Assembly (NCBI GenBank): GCA_020466095.1
Contig: CM035806.1
Location: 18,150,724 to 18,214,723 of the forward strand
Source: Chlorops oryzae
Lineage: Eukaryota > Arthropoda > Insecta > Diptera > Chloropidae
Direction: 5' to 3'
DNA: 64,000 nucleotides
Shown: positions 23,533-35,073 of the stretch, piece after piece
Numbering within the stretch: position 1 is the stretch's first letter
Layout: every line of letters begins with the position of its first letter
Program-made: the position numbers and the translations under genes
The notes under the pieces: generated by a model
What the model was told of the DNA's origin: nothing
Seen by the model: only the letters and a program-made list of their open reading frames with translations
Database searches by the model: none

Positions 23533-26351
23533 TAGGTACACTAATAGGCATTTAAATAAACGTAATTATATCAATATTTGTCTTCTTCATTTTCTAATAC
23601 TTACTACCCTTGGCCATATCACTTATCTTCGAAATAACCCAAAAATAGTTAATCCCAAAACCCCGCAATGAGGTTTCTATGTCGAAATTATTGCCGAGAA
23701 AGAGAGACACTGAGACCGGCACTCGCACTTAATTATTTATGCCCAATAGTTTTGTTTTTTTTTTTTTTGGGGGGGGCTAGACCAATGTACTCGTGCCTGC
23801 GAGTACAATGCTATTGTGGTTGTTATTGTTACTTGAGTCAGACGCTTTTTAATACATATTCACTTTCGTGTTATTGACCCAAATTCGCAGGCAAAAGTAC
23901 GTGCGATTTTTTTTTAAATTTTTTTATTTTTATTTATTTATACTTATATAAATATTTTTTTACTACTTTAAAATTTATGCGTTCATCTTCACTTGGCTTT
24001 TAAGCAATTCATTTAAGTAGATTGTTATGTATTTGTAGATTATATAAAAATGAATGAAATTGATTTTTATGGGCGAGGGGGGTCTAAATTGAAAGAAAGG
24101 GTAGAATAAGAATAAGAATGAGAATCTTTACAATGAAACCAAAAAGGACTCACAGTGAATTTAGGAATTTTAAAGATCGAAAATTCTTTAAAGATTTTTG
24201 CCTTCATGAACAAAGAATGAACATGCGCAAATCCAGGATAATGTAGTCAAGATTTGATGTGAAAACAATGAATTTGAAATTGTTCATGAACTTCTTTAGA
24301 GACCTGTCAAAAGATATTATTGGTGGTGCCGTCTTCGCCTTTCTTCTTTTTCTTTTTGGGTATTTTTTCCCTTTTTTTTATATTTTTTTTTTTGTGTTTT
24401 TTCCCCCCTATGACCTTCTTCATACCATGGCCAAGCTTGTTCTTTTCGTTGCATCCGCTCCATAAAAGCTACAAACTGTTTCCTCACATGGCTGTAAATT
24501 CTACCTCGGCGCTAGCTAGTTTATATCTTGGGCTTAGCTAGTAATTTTTAGCTAGCGAGTAGACCATATCAGCGTTGCCACTTTTGGGCTTTTCCTACCA
24601 AAGCAGGTAGGTATTTTTTTCTTTGGTAGGTTGAATCGGATTTTGGTAGGATTTCGAAAAATATTTGGTAGGAAAACAGTTTGTCAGTGGCAACGCTGTA
24701 CCATATGTCAGTCACTTTGTTTTACATAAAGATTTATTTTCACGTCCCCTTGACGGGGTATAGGTTAAAGTTCTCACCTTGTTTGCATCTCTGCGCAAAA
24801 CTGAAGCGCAACACACAAAGTAAACCCTTTAAATTTCCTCGAATTTAAACTAAGTGAGAATTATAAAAAAAAAAAAAAATTTGTCTTAAATTTTCTCTCT
24901 CGGCTCTAGCTAGGCCCTCGCTTGCACCAGGCTAGATTTATCAAGTCGGGCAAATCTAGCTAGGCTCTAGCTAGTAACTAGATTTCTCTAGGCGATTTCC
25001 AGCCGGGCAATCACACAAGAAGATCACAAGACCACCATTCACCTTTAAATCACACTCTTACGTCCTTCAATTAATGCTCCATAAAGAATATACTCGAATA
25101 TATCCTTCAGATTATTATTTTATCTATCTGTTTTTTTCTCTCTCTCTCTCTTCCTCTTTCTTGTCTGGAAAAAAGCGAAACGTTTTCCAAGATAAAATAA
25201 TCCCCACAAAAAAAAAAAAAAAAAAAAAAAAACGAACTGAGCAAACGAAGTCATTATCACTAGCACACGACCTACTCTCCATGTTTTTCGCCCCAAAATA
25301 ATTGTGCCACATTCCTCTATGGAACACACATTTGACCTAAAAACCTCAAAATAATCAAATTCACAATCGCAGGAATTGAAGATAATAATAAAAAAAAAAA
25401 AAAATACAACAAAAAAATAGAAATAAACAGAGAAAAATAAAAGTTCATACACCTAGAGAGCCGATATCAACATAATGGCGAAAAAGAATAAAACAAAAAC
25501 TATATGAAACAAAATGAAATGAAAAAGTAAAAAGTCTAAATTGACGTGTGTGTGTGTGTGCCTACATATATGTACACACATATCTGGGCCCAATAAATTC
25601 TCCATTCTCGACGCCTACGTAATACAGAAACGTCATTTCAGAGACGTGGAAATACGAAGAAGAAGAAGAATAAGAAGGCAAAGAGGTAAAGGTACGAGGA
25701 ACGGAACGATAAAGAACTACAATGCATGAAGATATTTGCTAGCGCTTTTATCGAGACTCCATAAATTAACCGAGCAGACCAGCCCCGACTAGATGAGGTC
25801 GTCCGAAATTCCCCCGCGCGCGACAGATCGAGCGAAATGTGGCTTTAACCGAAATATACTTAAGCCGATAACTCGTGATTTCACTATCAAAGCAGAGCAG
25901 ATAAAAATCGCATGCCCATATATACATACACACATACTTATTTATATGTAGGTATCTATGAATGCATGTATACGCAACGCAAATAGCGTGCAGAAAAGAG
26001 ACAACTGCGATGCGCAGCCTGCGATGGCCGTGTGCTAGTGAAGGAAGAGGAAGGTTGCGTAGTCGCATTTGTTACTCAGCACTTCATTGAATTAATTTAC
26101 AATCACCTTGCGGGGTATGTCTGCTCTTTTGTTGCGAAAAAAAATAATAATAATAAAACAAAAATTTAAAAGGATTTTGAGCGGTCTATTTTCAGCAAGC
26201 TATTGTATTGCTTCTAGAATCTAGATCAAACCCGGTTTTTCTAGAGCTTTTTTTTTTTTATATGTACATATAAAAGTAAATATATTCACGTGATGGAGAA
26301 CAATTGGAAAATTCATATCTCAATAAGTGTTCGCCTCGTACAAATTATCTA
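23533..26351. other. No gene recognised apart from the small MITE; TAGCTAG-rich clusters
   Basis: Clusters of GCTAGCTAG / CTAGCTAGG at 24508-24563 and 24899-24992 flank the CAGCGTTGCCAC MITE. Otherwise AT-rich with A/T runs. Confidence 0.5.
24570..24698. mobile_element. Small MITE with CAGCGTTGCCAC ends
   Basis: Perfect 12-bp inverted ends CAGCGTTGCCAC / GTGGCAACGCTG, flanked by ACCATAT direct repeats (24563-24569, 24700-24706). Inside are at least three TTTGGTAGG units. A 7-8 bp duplication would suit a hAT-type element. Confidence 0.6.
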
Positions 26352-26480
26352 CAGTGTACTCTCTATCTTAAGCGGAAATCTACGGGACTGAAAAATATAT
26401 GTCCGCTTAAGAGGAACATTTTTGAGAAGCAGGAACACTAGAGCATTCCCAAAAAGTGTCTGTTTAAGAGGAGTGTACTT
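26352..26480 (+). mobile_element. Pogo/Tigger-like MITE, CAGTGTACTCTC family, right end deleted
   Basis: Left end TA-CAGTGTACTCTCTATC and the shared core GAGAAGCAGGAACACTAGAG and CATTCCCAAAAAGTGTCTG. The expected GAGAGTACACTG-TA right end is replaced by GAGTGTACTT, a deletion within the terminal repeat. Confidence 0.72.
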
Positions 26481-27219
26481 GGAATCGATTGAATGGTCCA
26501 CAGTTTTCTTCTCTCGAAAGTCGAAAATCTTCGCCACAGATGTTCCATTCTTCTAATACACTACATGCAAAGTCAATATATCGCTCATTAATATCTGACG
26601 AGCTCCTTGAAATGCAAAATAAATGGATTAAGAACTCGCTAGTGTTTGTCGTAAACATCCACGAATAGGAAATGAGACGACCACCCTGATTTGAGCCCAC
26701 ACAAAAAAAAAATATTAACAAAAAAAATATACTTATATATAACTAGAGGAACTGAGCACAGTCACGTCATTGCACTTTCTACGTTAATTAAAATCACTTG
26801 CGGATTATTTTCTTGAAAAATTCTAAAGACTTGAGATTTATTGCCGACTTAAGGAAGAATGAAATTCTTTTTGATATTTTGAAGATCTTGCGTAGGATTC
26901 AATTTTAATTTTAATTTTTTTTTTTTTTTTTTTTTTTTTTTTGGCACGATGCCCACTATGAGAAATCAGAAAGTCTTCAAAAAAAAAAAAAAAAGTGTAA
27001 AATATCATTCACAGGAAAGATGATTTTAAAACATTATGAAAAAAAAAAAAAAAAAAATTCAAAAGACTTATAACGAAAGTGTTATGCCTGTTTTCCCATA
27101 GTACTGGAATGCCCCCGCTAAAATTCTTGAAATTATTCAAAAAATCACAATCGCAAAGTCGTTGGCTTGAATATTTTACGGACCCTTAAGTAATGATTTG
27201 GTTTCAGTGTAAAAAAAAA

Positions 27220-27893
27220 AGGACCGAACTCAGGCGAGTTCATTTAGGACCGATCCCAAATTCATACGAAACGCGACCAGTCTAGGACTAACCTTTATCG
27301 GACTCACCCTGGCCTAGTCCTCAAAGGAGCGTAGTTGGGTGAGTTCCTTTAAACTTGAACGTGTTTTTGCTTTGCTTGGTAGTTAGGTACCCTGCAGTAT
27401 TATGGACTGATTCAAGTGTAGCCTTCGGTCAGTCCCTCATGTTACCAGTACTAGTCCTTCATAAATCCCTTAGTAGTGCAATCAACTATCCTTTTTAACA
27501 TGGGCCTGTCATTGGAGAAACACCAGTCCCAATAACGGTTGATTTTGGGTCAATTGTCGTTATTTTCTCTGGTCTTAGGCTAGTCAAATAAGGAAAATAA
27601 AAAAACCAATTTTTTTGTTGATTTTCTAGGTTGATGAAAGTCTCATTTACAGTCTACGCTTTAACCAACCCGTTGATTACCGACCGCCGACTAGCCGAAA
27701 TTCGATGGAGCGAACAGTCATTGTATTACCGGAAGGTACCGGTAGGATTTAGACCGGTCAAGGGCCAGTCTTTCTTACGAAATTGATCGGCTCATTACTG
27801 AAGGGAAAAGAATAAGTTGAATGTATGGAAAGGCGAGCGGTACTGACCTTTTTAAGATCGACCCAAAACCGGTAGCATTTACTGCAGGGGTTG
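27220..27893. mobile_element. Dispersed non-autonomous element, copy 2, longer
   Basis: Matches the 9.7-kb copy at its left (AGGACCGA.., ACGAAACGCGACCAGTC, GGGTGAGTTC) and right (TTGAATGTATGGAAAGGCG, CATTTACTGCAGGG) parts. It has ~350 bp of extra middle sequence that includes another CCCTGCAGTA terminus at 27390-27400, suggesting a nested related element. Confidence 0.6.
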
Positions 27894-28121
27894 TTGGGGT
27901 GTGGGAGGTGGAAGGTGGAAGATGGGCGTGGACGATTTTGATGAAACGCGGACTTTTTCTTAATCCCATTAAAATAAAAGCTATGTAGGTGTCAAGTTTC
28001 ATTTTTCTAGGAGCACTTCTTCTAATTTTTGTCAAGAAATGTTTTAAGTCAACAGGCTTAGGGAATTTTTCTTACCACCTCGCAACGAATGAGTTTCATG
28101 AAATCATAGATGTTGATAGGT

Positions 28122-28155
28122 ACATACCTGCAAAGAGAGAAAGAAGAAAAATTCA
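28122..28155 (-). promoter_or_regulatory. Candidate recursive splice site (ratcheting point) in the EcR intron
   Basis: On the minus strand a pyrimidine-rich run (TTTTTCTTCTTTCTCTCTTT) leads into GCAG followed at once by GTATGTA. The acceptor AG is at 28129-28128 and the donor GT at 28127-28126, with no exon between. This is the architecture of recursive splice sites known from long fly introns (pyrimidine tract, CAG|GTAAGT). It is on the EcR strand, about 22 kb below the B1 donor. A second donor-like GTG|GTAAGA at 28076/28075 would define a 52-nt recursive-splice exon. Used as a retained exon after B1 it would bring an early in-frame stop. Confidence 0.5.
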
Positions 28156-29093
28156 CCATTAATTCATAATTCCATATTGTATTGTTTATATAAATACTTA
28201 TGTATGTATTCAACTAATTGGAGAAAAAGAAAAGTAAACAATAATAAAACGCGGTTGTACGGTCATTGAAATAATAACCGCCATTGTCTATATTTGACCC
28301 AGACGAGCTAAATTCAACACGTGCACGAGACCGCAGCGAAAATAGAAATTCACAAAGATTATTGCACTATCGCACACCATCGTGACATGATATACATATA
28401 TACATATATATATCAAGCATTTCAGTATTAGAAAGAATAGAAAAAATAAAGAAAAAAGGATGGAGAGAGAGGGAGAGAGAGAAACTACATTTAAGCTAAT
28501 TTATTTCAGTATTTTCATTTCGCTGCAATCGCCGCGGCGTCGCGATGCGCCGTGAATGCACTTGACTTGAATTTATTTTGATTTTTATTTTTATTTTATT
28601 TTTTTTTTTAATTTTTTTCCTTTTTTATTTTTAATTCGATTTCGTATTTTATTTTTACTGTGTCATTAACCTATAAAATCGCTTCGAACGCTAGAGAAAA
28701 TTTATAATAAAATGCAATTGTGTATAAAAATCTAATTTTATCTCTCGATATTATTTGGATATACTATATATATTATTTGGCGTATGTACATATGAATGTG
28801 TGCAAGGCGAGCATCGGGCAAATGACTAGATACATTTGATTGTATTTATCTGATAAAAATACTTACTTAGGCCTTTCAATTGCCTATTTGATATTTACAA
28901 AACTGTAAGCCATTCACGATGTTCTTCTGGCACACAGATACCCACATAAGTACCTACTCATGATTCCTTAATCCTCGTATAATTTATTCTAGGCTATGAC
29001 TAGTCGAAGGCCCTAGCAATCAGTGCTGTACATACATTAAGTTCCAAAAGGTTTTGTTAGCTTTCTCATGTCCCTAATATGTTTGTTTTTTGG

Positions 29094-29595
29094 TTAGGTT
29101 AGGTTAGGTTAGGTTACGCTAGGTTGCAGGGGCCCACCCTGAGATGGGCGCACTTAGACCTAAGCTGGTCCGTTGTGATACCCGCGCAGGTTCGGACACC
29201 TATTTGAGAAATCAGTTTGTTCGCTCAATAAAACTTGTTATTCTCAAAGGATTAAGTTCCCCGAGTTCCCATAGCGAGTGAAAGAGGTAACATCGCAAGG
29301 TTCTAAGCCCCAGTTTAGCAAAGGTCGGGCAATGCAGCTGAAGAAGTTGCGACGTTTCTTCTTCCTTTTCATACTGACAGCTTCTGAAAGAGTCAAAACC
29401 AGTGGTCGGTAACGTTCTAGTGTGAGGGCCTATGAGACAGTGATGCATCAGTCCAACTGTGCTACTGAGACGTGATTTCTCGACATCCTGAGCAGTTCCT
29501 CAATCCGTTTATGGTCTATACGTGGCTTAGTCAGTCTAGCTTTTTCACAAATCCCTCCCGCTTTTCGATCTCTCTTGAAAGGCCCTGTTTGGACA
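29094..29595 (-). mobile_element. LINE 3' end with CCTAA-repeat tail
   Basis: Minus-strand fragment of a non-LTR retrotransposon. The ORF remnant (about 29212-29590) has RIDHKRIEELLRMSRNHVSV, then after a frameshift near 29455 HHCLIGPHTRTLP and a degraded cysteine cluster (SCQYEKEEETSQLLQLHCP). These correspond to the TGHxxLxxH / CRxC..EEET..H..C region near the end of LINE ORF2. The 3'UTR holds GGTATCACAACGGACCAGC, then ends in four to five CCTAA units (29094-29117). It is broken: the frame is shifted and cysteines are lost. Its 3'UTR core is shared with the tRNA-derived SINEs of this window. Confidence 0.75.
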
Positions 29596-31018
29596 TTCCT
29601 CAAACTAACACAAAAAAAAACTAAAGGAGAACATAAGTGTATCTAAGATCGAGATTGGACTTGATTGGAAGGGGTACCTTCCAAAAAAAAAAAAAATAAA
29701 AAAAAAAAAAAAAAATTTTAAATTTGAAAAGAAAAGAAAAACAGTCGAGGAAATCTTACCGAATCTCAAATCTGATTGTGATAATTTTTGTTTTTTTATT
29801 TTTCCTTTTAAGTTGATCGAAATAGAAATGGATGTACAAGTTTTTTTCTTTTTTCTTTTGGATCGAGATCAGTTCTTGTTTTCTGCAAAAGTCAAATATC
29901 ATAAACATATGATCTCTCATCCGGATGACGTCATCATGGCAAGAAAAGCAAAAATGCTAACATGTTTATTTAAGAGAGGAAAAAACAAAGCCGAATAGAA
30001 AAGATCAAGAGAAGACATGCCAGGACCCTTTACCCCGATCAAATTCTAAACGGAATTGCAAAGTGCAAAGTTGAACAATAAATTAAACCAATTCGAATTC
30101 ATATGCACTCGTATACGGACCTATGTACATACCTATGAAATGAAAAGGCGGAGGAAAACTTAAACTAAAAATAAAATAAAGAGGAAAATGAAAAAAATAA
30201 ATAAATAAAACAAAAAACTAGAAAAGCGAATATAGTGAATTCAGAAATATTCATAATTTGCTTTCTTTGGGGTAACTAACCGCAATGATTCACAATTCGA
30301 AATAGACATATGGACATGTACGTACGTACGTAAGTATGTATGTCTGTCTGTCTGTCTGTCTGTTCGTGTGGGTTTGTCTGTCTGTATAATATTATTCAAA
30401 AGCTGTCAGTTGTGAAATTTTTAATAATTAATGAACTATAATTGATGTTCATATTTCACCACATGGCAGCTTCGCTTTATTTATTTTCTTTTTTTTTCTC
30501 ACTTTTTAATTTTTATTTTCATTTAAGAATTGTTATTTGAATTTTGCCGCTTATTCTTCTGTGGGCTGTTTGAAGACCAAATGCAGCACATACTTACATA
30601 TGTACAATGTCAGCAAAAGGCACATGTATATACTTGTAAATTTGTAAAGAAAATGCAAAAAATAATAATAATAATAATAATTCAAATTCAAATTCGAAGC
30701 AAATTTCCCGATTATCTTATGTCTTTTAAAGCGACGACGACGCGTCGAGGAGCGGGTTCAATCATGTTTAATTTGACAAATTATTCTCTTCAATTGTAGG
30801 TATTTTGGAAATGTGTTTTTGTTATTATACAATTGAATAAATTATGTAAATTATGCATAATGCATAGAAAATTGCTTCGAATAATTATAGAAGTTTTAAT
30901 ATATTTTGTTTGTTTGTTTGTTTTTATTAACCCTGTGTTGCCAGTGGCTTTGGACCATTTGGGCCAAAAATGCACAATTTGTGAGGGCAAACTCTGGGAA
31001 ACGATGAATATGTACATA
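29596..31018. other. No gene recognised; short microsatellites
   Basis: A-runs (29683-29714), a GTCT/GTACGTAC run at 30318-30385 and an (AAT)n run at 30661-30680. Confidence 0.5.
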
Positions 31019-32306
31019 TTAGGTGTAGTAAAAAGAAATCCATTATTTTTCCAATAGATGGCGTTATTTATCTGCATCTCGCGTTGTATAAGTCCGATCG
31101 TGTTCCGCTAGGGGGCATTAGAAAGATGACAGTTCCTACTAAGAAAGCTTTTTTGACACTTTTTTGATTGATTGATTCAGTTTTGTTTGAGAGCTTGTCA
31201 AAGATGGACATCAGCAAAGAGAAAATTCGCTACATTTTACAGTTTTTCTTCGATAAGGGAGAAAACGCAAGCCAGGCGGCTGAAAATGTGAATAGCGTTT
31301 ATGGATCTAATACTGTAACAGCCAATCATGCGCAATTTTGGTTTCGTCGATTCCGTTCCGGTAACTTCGATGTCAAGGATGCACCACGCACTGGAAGGCC
31401 AATTGTCGAAAATGTCGATAAAATCATGGAAATTATCGAGTCCGACCGTCATGTTAGAACTGTTTCGATTGCAAAAGAGCTAAAGATTGCACAAAAAACC
31501 GTTTGGAACCATTTGAATAAGGCTGGATACACAAAGAAGCTCGATGTATGGGTGCCACACGAGTTAACGCAAAAAAACCTCATAGACCGAATTTCCATCT
31601 GCGAATCGCTGCTGAACCGCAACAAAATCGACCCATTTCTGAAGCGGTTGGTGACTGGTGATGAAAAGTGGGTCACTTACGACAACGTCAAGCGAAAACG
31701 GTCGTGGTCGAAACACGGTGAACCGGCGGAAACGGTGGCCAAGCCAGGATTGACGGCCAGGAAGGTTTTGCTGTGTGTTTGGTGGGATTGGCAGGGAATT
31801 ATCTACTATGAGCTGCTCCCATACGGCAAAACTCTTAACTCGGAACTCTACTGTCAACAATTGGACCGTCTGAAGGAAGCAATCGCCCATAAGCGGCCAG
31901 CTTTGGCCAATAGGAGAGGAATTGTGTTCCATCAGGACAACGCCAGGCCACACACATCGATAGTGACTCGCCAGAAGCTCCGGGAGTTTGGTTGGGAGGT
32001 TCTTCTGCATCCACCTTATAGTCCGGACCTGGCACCAAGTGATTACCATCTGTTCCTGTCCATGGCGAACAATTTTGCTGGTGAAACATTCGCTTCAAGA
32101 CAGGCTTCTGAAATTCGACTGTCTCAATTTTTTGCTAATAGGAACGAGGGCTTCTATGAGAGAGGCATAATGAAATTACCTTTAAAATGGCAACAAGTTA
32201 TCGAACAAAACGGCGCATATTTGACCTAAATCGGGTCATTCTAACTATCTTAAATAAAGCCCTCAATTTAATGCAAAAATAATGGATTTCTTTTTACTAC
32301 ACCTAA
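31019..32306 (+). mobile_element. Full-length mariner element, copy 1 (intact-looking)
   Basis: The element is 1288 bp, flanked by TA on both sides (31017-31018 and 32307-32308). Its inverted ends read TTAGGTGTAGTAAAAAGAAA at the left and the complement at the right (TTTCTTTTTACTACACCTAA), continuing for about 30 bp. It carries one transposase ORF and short UTRs. Length, TA duplication and the TTAGG start are typical of Tc1/mariner-superfamily mariners. Copy 2 has exactly the same length, with no indel between them and about 15 base differences counted by eye (~1.2%), so both insertions are recent. Confidence 0.96.
31204..32229 (+). CDS. Mariner transposase, DD34D, copy 1
   Basis: Cut-and-paste transposase of 341 residues from the ATG at 31204 (MDISKEKIRY), the start that aligns with other mariner proteins. 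The frame is open upstream to an ATG at 31168, which would give 353 residues; numbering here uses that longer form. The N-terminal paired-like helix-turn-helix region runs to about residue 120, followed by the linker motif WVPHEL (128-133). The catalytic triad is complete: Asp165 in TGDEKW, Asp257 in HQDNARPH and Asp292 in YSPDLAPSDYHLF. There are 34 residues between the last two, giving DD34D. The sequence resembles mellifera-type mariners (Apis, Ceratitis), an assignment made by eye. It has no stop or frameshift and may encode active protein. Confidence 0.95.
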   Translation: MDISKEKIRYILQFFFDKGENASQAAENVNSVYGSNTVTANHAQFWFRRFRSGNFDVKDAPRTGRPIVENVDKIMEIIESDRHVRTVSIAKELKIAQKTVWNHLNKAGYTKKLDVWVPHELTQKNLIDRISICESLLNRNKIDPFLKRLVTGDEKWVTYDNVKRKRSWSKHGEPAETVAKPGLTARKVLLCVWWDWQGIIYYELLPYGKTLNSELYCQQLDRLKEAIAHKRPALANRRGIVFHQDNARPHTSIVTRQKLREFGWEVLLHPPYSPDLAPSDYHLFLSMANNFAGETFASRQASEIRLSQFFANRNEGFYERGIMKLPLKWQQVIEQNGAYLT

Positions 32307-32392
32307 TATATAATTGTTATGAATCAGGCATAAGAACTTTGTTTCGTAAAGCGATCAAATTCTTATATTTACTAGACATTTAAAATCGAAAG

Positions 32393-32404
32393 TATACCAC
32401 GGAC
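32393..32404. repeat. Left copy of 12-bp direct repeat bounding the nested LINE composite
   Basis: TATACCACGGAC here is repeated exactly at 33767-33778, immediately after the ATT tract. The flanking bases differ on both sides. Read as a target-site duplication of the RNase H LINE insertion. Confidence 0.65.
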
Positions 32405-33037
32405 CAAGGCCAAAGGATTGTCATATTTTCTGACAGTCAGGCCTCTATTAAAGCCCTTTCATCTTGGGCTTTTAAGTCAAAGCAAGTCCTCGAATGCTTT
32501 GGACTACTTCAGAAACTAGCGACACGCAATAAAGTTGATTTATTTTGGGTTCCTGGTCACACGGGGATTGATGGTAATGAGCTGCTAGCTGATAGTCTAG
32601 CAAGAAAGGCATCAAATACCCCTTTTATCGGTCCTCAGCCTTTTTGTGGGTTGAACTGGGCGGGTATTAAAGAAAAAATCAGAGAGAAAGAAAATCGACT
32701 TCGCCTTGTGCACTGGGACGACTTTCCCGGACTGAGGCAGAGTAAATTGCTTAAAATACCTTACTCTTACTCCAATATTCTTAAGCTTTCAAAAGATAGC
32801 ATAAGATTGGGCTTAAGTATCACATGCACAAACTTCGCCTTTCCGAATAATTCGGAATGCAGATTATGCCTAGAAGACGAGGAAACAATTTTGCACATTT
32901 TTTGCGAATGTCCTGCCTTAGTACATCACAGAAGAAATGTATTCCATTCGGAACTTCTGTCATTAGGACAAATTAGGAATTCTTCTCCAGAGACGATTCT
33001 GGACTTTATTAGGAGAGCTATGAGGGGATTTTCATAA
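32405..33037 (+). pseudogene. LINE ORF2 remnant: RNase H end plus zinc-knuckle-like C-terminus
   Basis: The frame, open from 32384 to the stop at 33037, reads IVIFSDSQASIKAL, then WVPGHTGIDGNELLADSLA. These are the second-aspartate and last-aspartate blocks of retroelement RNase H. The domain's first Asp and Glu blocks are absent because of 5' truncation. A C-terminal cysteine/histidine cluster CRLCLEDEETILHIFCECPA follows near 32860-32920, typical of these LINE proteins. It lacks the endonuclease and reverse-transcriptase regions and cannot be functional. Confidence 0.85.
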
Positions 33038-33133
33038 AAATAGTGAATCTTGGCACAATAGGTCATCTGGGCCGCAGTGCCAGCCTTTGGGCAGATTCAC
33101 GCTCCATATTATTATTATTATTATTATTATTAT
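32405..33133 (+). mobile_element. 5'-truncated non-LTR retrotransposon with RNase H (I/LOA/R1-type)
   Basis: Only the 3' part of a LINE remains: part of an RNase H domain, a cysteine/histidine C-terminal region, a ~70-bp 3'UTR and an (ATT)n tail (33107-33133). The left edge coincides with a 12-bp direct repeat (32393-32404) whose partner lies at 33767-33778, beyond a second LINE fragment and a second ATT tract. This suggests that the tail was split by a later insertion. The clade is not resolved by eye; an RNase H domain excludes most jockey-type elements. Confidence 0.8.
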
Positions 33134-33778
<645 letters not shown>

Positions 33779-33973
33779 TAAACGGGGTCCTCGAGGCATT
33801 TAGGCTCATAGTCTTTAACATAGTTTAAACTTTTTGAACGCTTCAACCTTCGAATAGTCGTGAGAAGAGTTTAAACCGGGTTTAATAATTTAATATGAAT
33901 ATGTTTGAAAAATTTATATATGCCAGTGGTTTTTGATTAATTTAAACTGACATGATGACTAAAAGAATACATA

Positions 33974-34115
33974 CAGTGTACTCTCTCTTAAGTGGACACC
34001 TATGGGGTCGAAAAATATGTTCGCTTAAGAGGGAACTATTTGAGAAGAAGGAACACTAGAGCATTCCCAAAAAGTGTCCGCTTAAGAGGTGTGTCCGCAA
34101 AGCGAGAGTACACTG
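33974..34115 (+). mobile_element. Pogo/Tigger-like MITE, CAGTGTACTCTC family (complete)
   Basis: 142 bp flanked by TA (33972-33973 and 34116-34117). The ends are CAGTGTACTCTCTCTTAAG and GCGAGAGTACACTG, an inverted repeat of CAGTGTACTCTC with one mismatch. The core has AACTATTTGAGAAGAAGGAA and GAGCATTCCCAAAAAGTGTC. Confidence 0.82.
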
Positions 34116-34117
34116 TA

Positions 34118-35073
34118 TTTCAAAATTTAAACTTCCGAAGTTCTTAAAACGAGTTCAAAATTACGACCCTGAGTGTAACTTTTTTGTAAGGGTTCAAAAG
34201 AATTTCTTTAATATGAAATAATTTGAAAATATTTTCAAAAATAATATAAATCTATATGATAAAAAAAGAAACATGATTCTTACGCAACATGGTGCCCAGA
34301 CAACTGCCAAAATGTTGCTAGAGCGCTTCATGAAAAGAAACAGTCGCTTAAAAGTCAATTTTTAATGTGATTTAATGAGTACGTAGTATTAATATTTTTG
34401 TTCATTTATTTATTTATTATTTTTTTTGTTTGTTTCGATTTCAAGTCTATGGCGCAGAAAAGCAAACAAAAAACAAATAAATAAAATTTGGGATTAAATA
34501 TTTCATAATAAAATCTTCCCTTTTAAAAAAGCTTTCCAAATCCATATTTATGGCTAGAAACCTCCCACAAAGCACAATATATCTTCAATTTTAGTCGCAT
34601 CGAAACGTGTTCTTTTATGAATTTCATTTAAATCACGTTTGTATAATTCTAATTATAAACAGATTTTCTACGGATTACGATTTGACGTTGGCTGGTCAGC
34701 GATCTAAGCTCGCAGCGTTTTTATTTTAATTTTTTTTGTTTTTATTTTTATATTATTTTTTGTATTTGTTCGTACGTTTGTTTGTGTCCGCTCTGTCCGA
34801 TGGTGGTAGTAACCTTGGCATTAATTGAAAGTGCAGAAAAAAAGTGTTAAATCAAAAATCAGAAAGCTTCAAATCGCAATGTAATTGCTTAAAAAGTGAC
34901 TATCATAAAGTTGTTAATTTTTTCTTTGAACTTTAATTAAATAAATATTCGAAAATCATATGTATAATGTACATACATACATATTTATGTAATTATTAAG
35001 TATTTGCAAAAATTTGAATTGTGGGTACTGAAACTGCCTGTCATGCAGAGAATCGGTAGTTACTTCAGAGCGG
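34118..35073. other. No gene recognised
   Basis: AT-rich spacer between a pogo-like MITE and a SINE. Confidence 0.5.

Noticed and set aside
30780..30806. Recursive-splice-like TTGTAG|GTATTT on the plus strand
   Set aside because: Wrong strand for EcR and weak donor.
31237..32098. Several minus-strand frames inside the mariner elements
   Set aside because: Antisense shadows of the transposase gene, repeated identically in copy 2.
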